Assembly: GCA_028289545.1 (NCBI GenBank)
Contig: JANQPG010000100.1
Location: forward strand, 1-64,000
DNA: 64,000 bases
Source: Woeseiaceae bacterium
GTDB taxonomy: Bacteria; Pseudomonadota; Gammaproteobacteria; Steroidobacterales; Woeseiaceae
Direction: 5' to 3'
Shown: in pieces, positions 60,926 to 64,000 of the stretch
How the letters are laid out: each line of letters starts with the position of its first letter
How positions within the stretch are numbered: the first letter of the stretch is position 1
The notes under the pieces: generated by a model
Database searches by the model: none
The model's input: only the letters and a program-made list of their open reading frames with translations
What the model was told of the DNA's origin: nothing
Position numbers and translations under genes: made by a program

Positions 60926-63028
60926 ATGGATCGTCGCGATTTCGTTCGGTTGAGTTCCGCAGCCAGCCTGGGAGCAATCGCGGGTCCGTTCTGGGTGAAT
61001 TCAGCAACGGCCAGTTCCGGAGCCCGACAGGGCCAGCGAGCCGTTCGTCGTATCTACGATAGCGTTCTCAAGCACTATTCTGCGGGTCGCCACCAACGAG
61101 CGCTTGCGGAGTCAGTTCGTCTCGAGAAACACGCCTCCATTGATCCGAATTGGCACAGATACCCCGAGTCTTTCTCGATATCGATGATCCGGTTTGAACT
61201 GACACCACGGGAGTCAGAGAGAGACAGGCTCATGGCTGCCCAGGCGCTTGTCATATCCTACAAGTCGCTCAACGGTGATATTCGAAAGGCGTTTCGTGCC
61301 GTTGCTCAAGCGTGTTACGAACTCCTCGAATACGAGGGCCAGTACCAGCTTTTCAGAGAAAGCGCTGAGCGATCTTCAGTCGCCGATATACTGCTGGTGA
61401 TTAGCGCTGCGGCGCCCGGGCCTGAGAGAACTGTGTGGGCACGTTCAGCGGCGGATACGCTAAAACGAGCGAACGCGAGTCTGGTCGAAGAGTGGGGAGG
61501 CGCCAATTCCGGCGGAATGGGGTTGAGGGCCGCTGCGGTTGGTACGGGTCTGGCCGGAGACTGGCCTGAGGCAGCTCGTTTTTTTGAGCGGATTTTCAAT
61601 CATCCGGAGTCGGAAGAGGCGGCGCGCATAAGGGATGTTGGAACTTCCAGCGGATTCGCCGCATTGCACAGCGGGAGAGAATCGCTGAGGGCAGAAGCGG
61701 CAACTGCCTATTGCCTTGCAGGACAGCTGGACCGGTCGATGCAGCTGTTTGAACAGTCACGAGAGAAGACGCCGTTCTTTACGGGGCCCTTGGGCAGACA
61801 AAGAGGCTCCGCGCTTTCGCTCGAAAAGGAACTCACGGAGGACGGGACAAAGCTGCTTACAGTGTCAGTAACGCTGGCCGGCGCACTCGCTATTCTGAGC
61901 CAGAGGAAGAACGGAAAACTGGCTCGTACCGTTGCGTTTGATCCCGCCCCGGGTGGCGTGATGCTTCAGGCATTAACCGTCAATGCCGACACGGAAGCGG
62001 AACGCCCAAAAGGGATCATCAGACTGTATCGGACGGCTCGAATGGAAGTCAGCGACAGGACTGAGCGGCTATCCACGTACGCCAGTATGTCCACTCTGGT
62101 TGCCCAGCATCTGATCGGCGGTGTGATAGGGAAATCGCTGAAGGACTCAGGTGTAGAAAGTAGCGATGAGCTTCTCATCATTCTCCCTCCGTCACTGGCC
62201 TTTCTTCCGATCTCCTTGGTTGATTCCGGTATCAACGGTCAGACGTTGGCGATGCGATATCGACTACGATTTGCCGACAGTTTGTCGTCTGCCGCCAACG
62301 CGAGGAGAACCGCGTTACGCAGGGCCTCCGAACCAGCGAGGCTTAGCGTCATGGCTTTGGGGCCAGACGCTGGCGGGCCTCGCCAGGCTAACTTTGAGAA
62401 AGCGGCAATACTGGGCATTTCAAAGCGAGCAAACGTCGCTTCAGGAGCCGCGGATTACAACAGAGGCAAGCTCGTTTGGCCTACTGAAGAAAGCTATTGG
62501 CATGTCGGCAGCCATGCCGTCTGGAATATCGAGAATACGAGGCGCTCGGGTATTGCTATTGGCGCACGGCGCGTAACGACAATCGACGACATTCTTGCGA
62601 TGCAGCCTGGTTCTCCACCCAGGCTGGTTTTTCTTTCAGCCTGCGAGACGGCGCTGTTGAATACGACGGAGTCTCTATCCAGTTTTCGGAGCTTGCCGAC
62701 CGCTTTCCTTGCGATAGGGGTTGGGGGAGTTATTGCAAGCCACTGGCCGGTCAGTGATACCGCCAGTTCGCTATTGTCGATAAAGTTCTATGACGAGCAT
62801 CTGGCAAACGGGCGAACTCCATCCGACGCACTTCGAGCAGCACAGGCGTGGTTGCGAAAAGCAAATTCAAGTGATCTGTTGGAATACGTAACCCTGCTGG
62901 CCGCGCAAGATGAAGGCACGCTAAGTGAGTCTGGCGAGATAGCGGTTTTTCTCCAGGCTATTGACCGTACAAAATACCCTTTTGCCGACAGGTACTACTG
63001 GGGTGGTTTTTCATTGTATGGAACTTGA
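60926..63028 (+). CDS. CHAT-domain caspase-like protease with apparent Tat signal
   Basis: A 700-residue protein. The N-terminus MDRRDFVRLSSAASLGAIAG carries the twin-arginine pattern RRDFVRL and then a hydrophobic run with ATASSG, predicting Tat export. A helical TPR-like region follows (about 40-290). The C-terminal CHAT domain (about 400-695) has DELLIILPPSLAFLPISLVD, the catalytic His in YWHVGSHAVW (H530) and the catalytic Cys in LVFLSACETALLN (C573). Then come FLAIGVGGVIASHWPVSD, PSDALRAAQAWLR and the ending YYWGGFSLYG, all typical CHAT. The dyad is intact, so proteolysis is likely. Known CHAT proteins such as TPR-CHAT/Craspase act in the cytoplasm; export makes this one unusual. Confidence 0.9.
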   Translation: MDRRDFVRLSSAASLGAIAGPFWVNSATASSGARQGQRAVRRIYDSVLKHYSAGRHQRALAESVRLEKHASIDPNWHRYPESFSISMIRFELTPRESERDRLMAAQALVISYKSLNGDIRKAFRAVAQACYELLEYEGQYQLFRESAERSSVADILLVISAAAPGPERTVWARSAADTLKRANASLVEEWGGANSGGMGLRAAAVGTGLAGDWPEAARFFERIFNHPESEEAARIRDVGTSSGFAALHSGRESLRAEAATAYCLAGQLDRSMQLFEQSREKTPFFTGPLGRQRGSALSLEKELTEDGTKLLTVSVTLAGALAILSQRKNGKLARTVAFDPAPGGVMLQALTVNADTEAERPKGIIRLYRTARMEVSDRTERLSTYASMSTLVAQHLIGGVIGKSLKDSGVESSDELLIILPPSLAFLPISLVDSGINGQTLAMRYRLRFADSLSSAANARRTALRRASEPARLSVMALGPDAGGPRQANFEKAAILGISKRANVASGAADYNRGKLVWPTEESYWHVGSHAVWNIENTRRSGIAIGARRVTTIDDILAMQPGSPPRLVFLSACETALLNTTESLSSFRSLPTAFLAIGVGGVIASHWPVSDTASSLLSIKFYDEHLANGRTPSDALRAAQAWLRKANSSDLLEYVTLLAAQDEGTLSESGEIAVFLQAIDRTKYPFADRYYWGGFSLYGT

Positions 63029-63097
63029 TGGGGCTGGGTTCTTCTCATCGGAGATCTCCCAAAGGGGTATTCTTGATATGCCGCTGAATCAGAAGAA

Positions 63098-64000
63098 ATG
63101 TCCACAAAATCAATAGCAGGAACGCTGTCCGTCGCCCCCATGATGGATTGGACCGACCGACACTGCCGCTACTTCCTGCGGCTCTTGTCACCGTCGGCCG
63201 AGCTGTACACCGAAATGGTGACGGCCGCCGCGATTCATCACGGCGATGCGGCCCGGCTGCTGCGCTTCGATCCTTCCGAACACCCCGTTGTGGTGCAGCT
63301 CGGCGGCAGCGAACCCGAACTGATGACCAGGGCGGCCGTGCGTGCGGCCGAAGAGGGCTACGACGAGATCAACATCAACGTGGGCTGTCCGAGCGACCGC
63401 GTGCAGAGTGGACAGTTCGGCGCCTGCCTCATGGCGGAGCCCGAGCGCGTTGCGGCCTGCTGTCGCGCCATGTCGGCCGCCGTCGACGTGCCGGTCACGG
63501 TCAAATCGCGAATTGGTATCGACGATCAGGATTCCTATGAATTCCTCTGTCGCTTTGTGGAGACAGTCGCCGATGCGGGCTGCCGCAAATTCATCGTTCA
63601 CGCGCGCATTGCGCTGCTCGAGGGCCTGAGCCCAAAAGAAAACCGCAGCGTGCCGCCGCTCGACTACGAACGCGTTTACCGTTTGAAAGCGGACTACAGC
63701 GAGCTGGATGTCCACATCAACGGCGGTTTCTGCGACGTCGATTCCGTCGAATCGGCGCTGGAGCATGTCGACGGCGTGATGATCGGCCGTGAGGCATACC
63801 AGAATCCGTACTTCCTGGCCGAGCTCGAGGAGCGCTTCAATCCCGGTTTTGTAGCGCCGGAAAGGCGCGCCATTGTTGCGAAAATGTTGCCTTACATCGA
63901 GGCGGAACTCGCAAACGGCGAAGCGCTCAAACGCATGACGCGGCACATGCTTGGACTGTTCGCCGGGCAACCCGGCGCACGCGCGTGGCGCAGATACTTG
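63098..64000 (+). CDS. dusA: tRNA-dihydrouridine synthase A, 5' part (cut by window edge)
   Basis: The first 301 codons, with the frame open to the right edge. SVAPMMDWTDRHCRYFLRLL is the FMN-binding start of DusA. NVGCPSDRVQSGQFGACLM holds the catalytic-region Cys (C97 in NVGCPS), and VKSRIGIDDQDSYEFLCRFV plus LSPKENRSVPPLDYERVYRL are DusA signatures. DGVMIGREAYQNPYFLAE follows. It reduces uridines 20 and 20a of tRNA D-loops with NADPH. It starts 69 bases after the CHAT gene on the same strand, ribosome site AGAAGAA. Being a core gene, it marks the right border of the accessory stretch. Confidence 0.95.
   Translation, partial: MSTKSIAGTLSVAPMMDWTDRHCRYFLRLLSPSAELYTEMVTAAAIHHGDAARLLRFDPSEHPVVVQLGGSEPELMTRAAVRAAEEGYDEININVGCPSDRVQSGQFGACLMAEPERVAACCRAMSAAVDVPVTVKSRIGIDDQDSYEFLCRFVETVADAGCRKFIVHARIALLEGLSPKENRSVPPLDYERVYRLKADYSELDVHINGGFCDVDSVESALEHVDGVMIGREAYQNPYFLAELEERFNPGFVAPERRAIVAKMLPYIEAELANGEALKRMTRHMLGLFAGQPGARAWRRYL

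Noticed and set aside
60926..63028. Type III-E CRISPR TPR-CHAT (Craspase)
   Set aside because: No Cas genes, no CRISPR repeats and an apparent export signal.

Overview
The window is high-G+C, densely coded DNA from what looks like a free-living gammaproteobacterium. The clues are an intact glrK-qseG-glrR block, DusA, a NAD malic enzyme, TonB-dependent uptake, S9 peptidases and other exported hydrolases, and several large c-di-GMP proteins. The gene mix resembles marine Woeseiales or Steroidobacterales, but that placement is inference. I see no rRNA, tRNA, CRISPR array, transposase or phage gene. Both edges cut genes: glrR at the left and dusA at the right.

Layout. 1-3.4 kb: GlrK/QseG/GlrR envelope two-component system and GalE. 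3.7-6.5 kb: an exported PKD-type metallopeptidase and a small lipoprotein. 6.6-9.4 kb: a LysR regulator divergent from a metallo-beta-lactamase hydrolase coupled to an SDR that lacks the catalytic Tyr and Lys. 9.7-17.3 kb: a PAS/GAF/GGDEF/EAL protein, N-formylglutamate amidohydrolase, a YbdK-type carboxylate-amine ligase and a membrane diguanylate cyclase. 17.4-26.5 kb: a DUF4397 lipoprotein, an aldehyde dehydrogenase, a stand-alone AraC HTH protein, a FadB-like beta-oxidation enzyme, a TonB receptor and a YfcC carrier. 26.6-36.7 kb: a BNR-repeat exoprotein, MscS channel, prolyl oligopeptidase, EEP lipoprotein and a second GGDEF/EAL protein. 36.9-45.3 kb: one co-directional metabolic run of malic enzyme, an NDH-2 fused to a cyclic-nucleotide-binding domain, a ThDP acetolactate-synthase-like enzyme, an aldehyde dehydrogenase and an acyl-CoA dehydrogenase. 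45.3-48.1 kb: a possible gene relic, a LuxR solo with all AHL-contact residues and an amidohydrolase. 48.1-59.3 kb: small accessory units, including PadR, YceI, VOC, ankyrin, MAPEG, NmrA/TetR, a membrane-SRPBCC protein, a beta-lactamase-fold hydrolase, Gfo/Idh/MocA, an HExxH protein and an AraC regulator. 59.3-63.0 kb: a long AT-richer spacer followed by a compact three-gene unit. 63.1 kb to the end: dusA.

The strongest candidate for an undescribed system is that unit at 59924-63028. It encodes a small secreted six-cysteine protein, a single-span membrane protein and a CHAT (caspase-like) protease with an apparent twin-arginine signal. The first two genes overlap and the third starts two bases later. 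A CHAT protease predicted to be exported is unusual, because described CHAT systems mostly act in the cytoplasm.

Other notable points are the NDH-2/cNMP fusion, the LuxR solo with a 22-bp dyad and a promoter upstream, 12-bp direct repeats in the padR-yceI divergent promoter, a near-perfect TetR operator, and a 17-bp tandem duplication that copies a stop codon.
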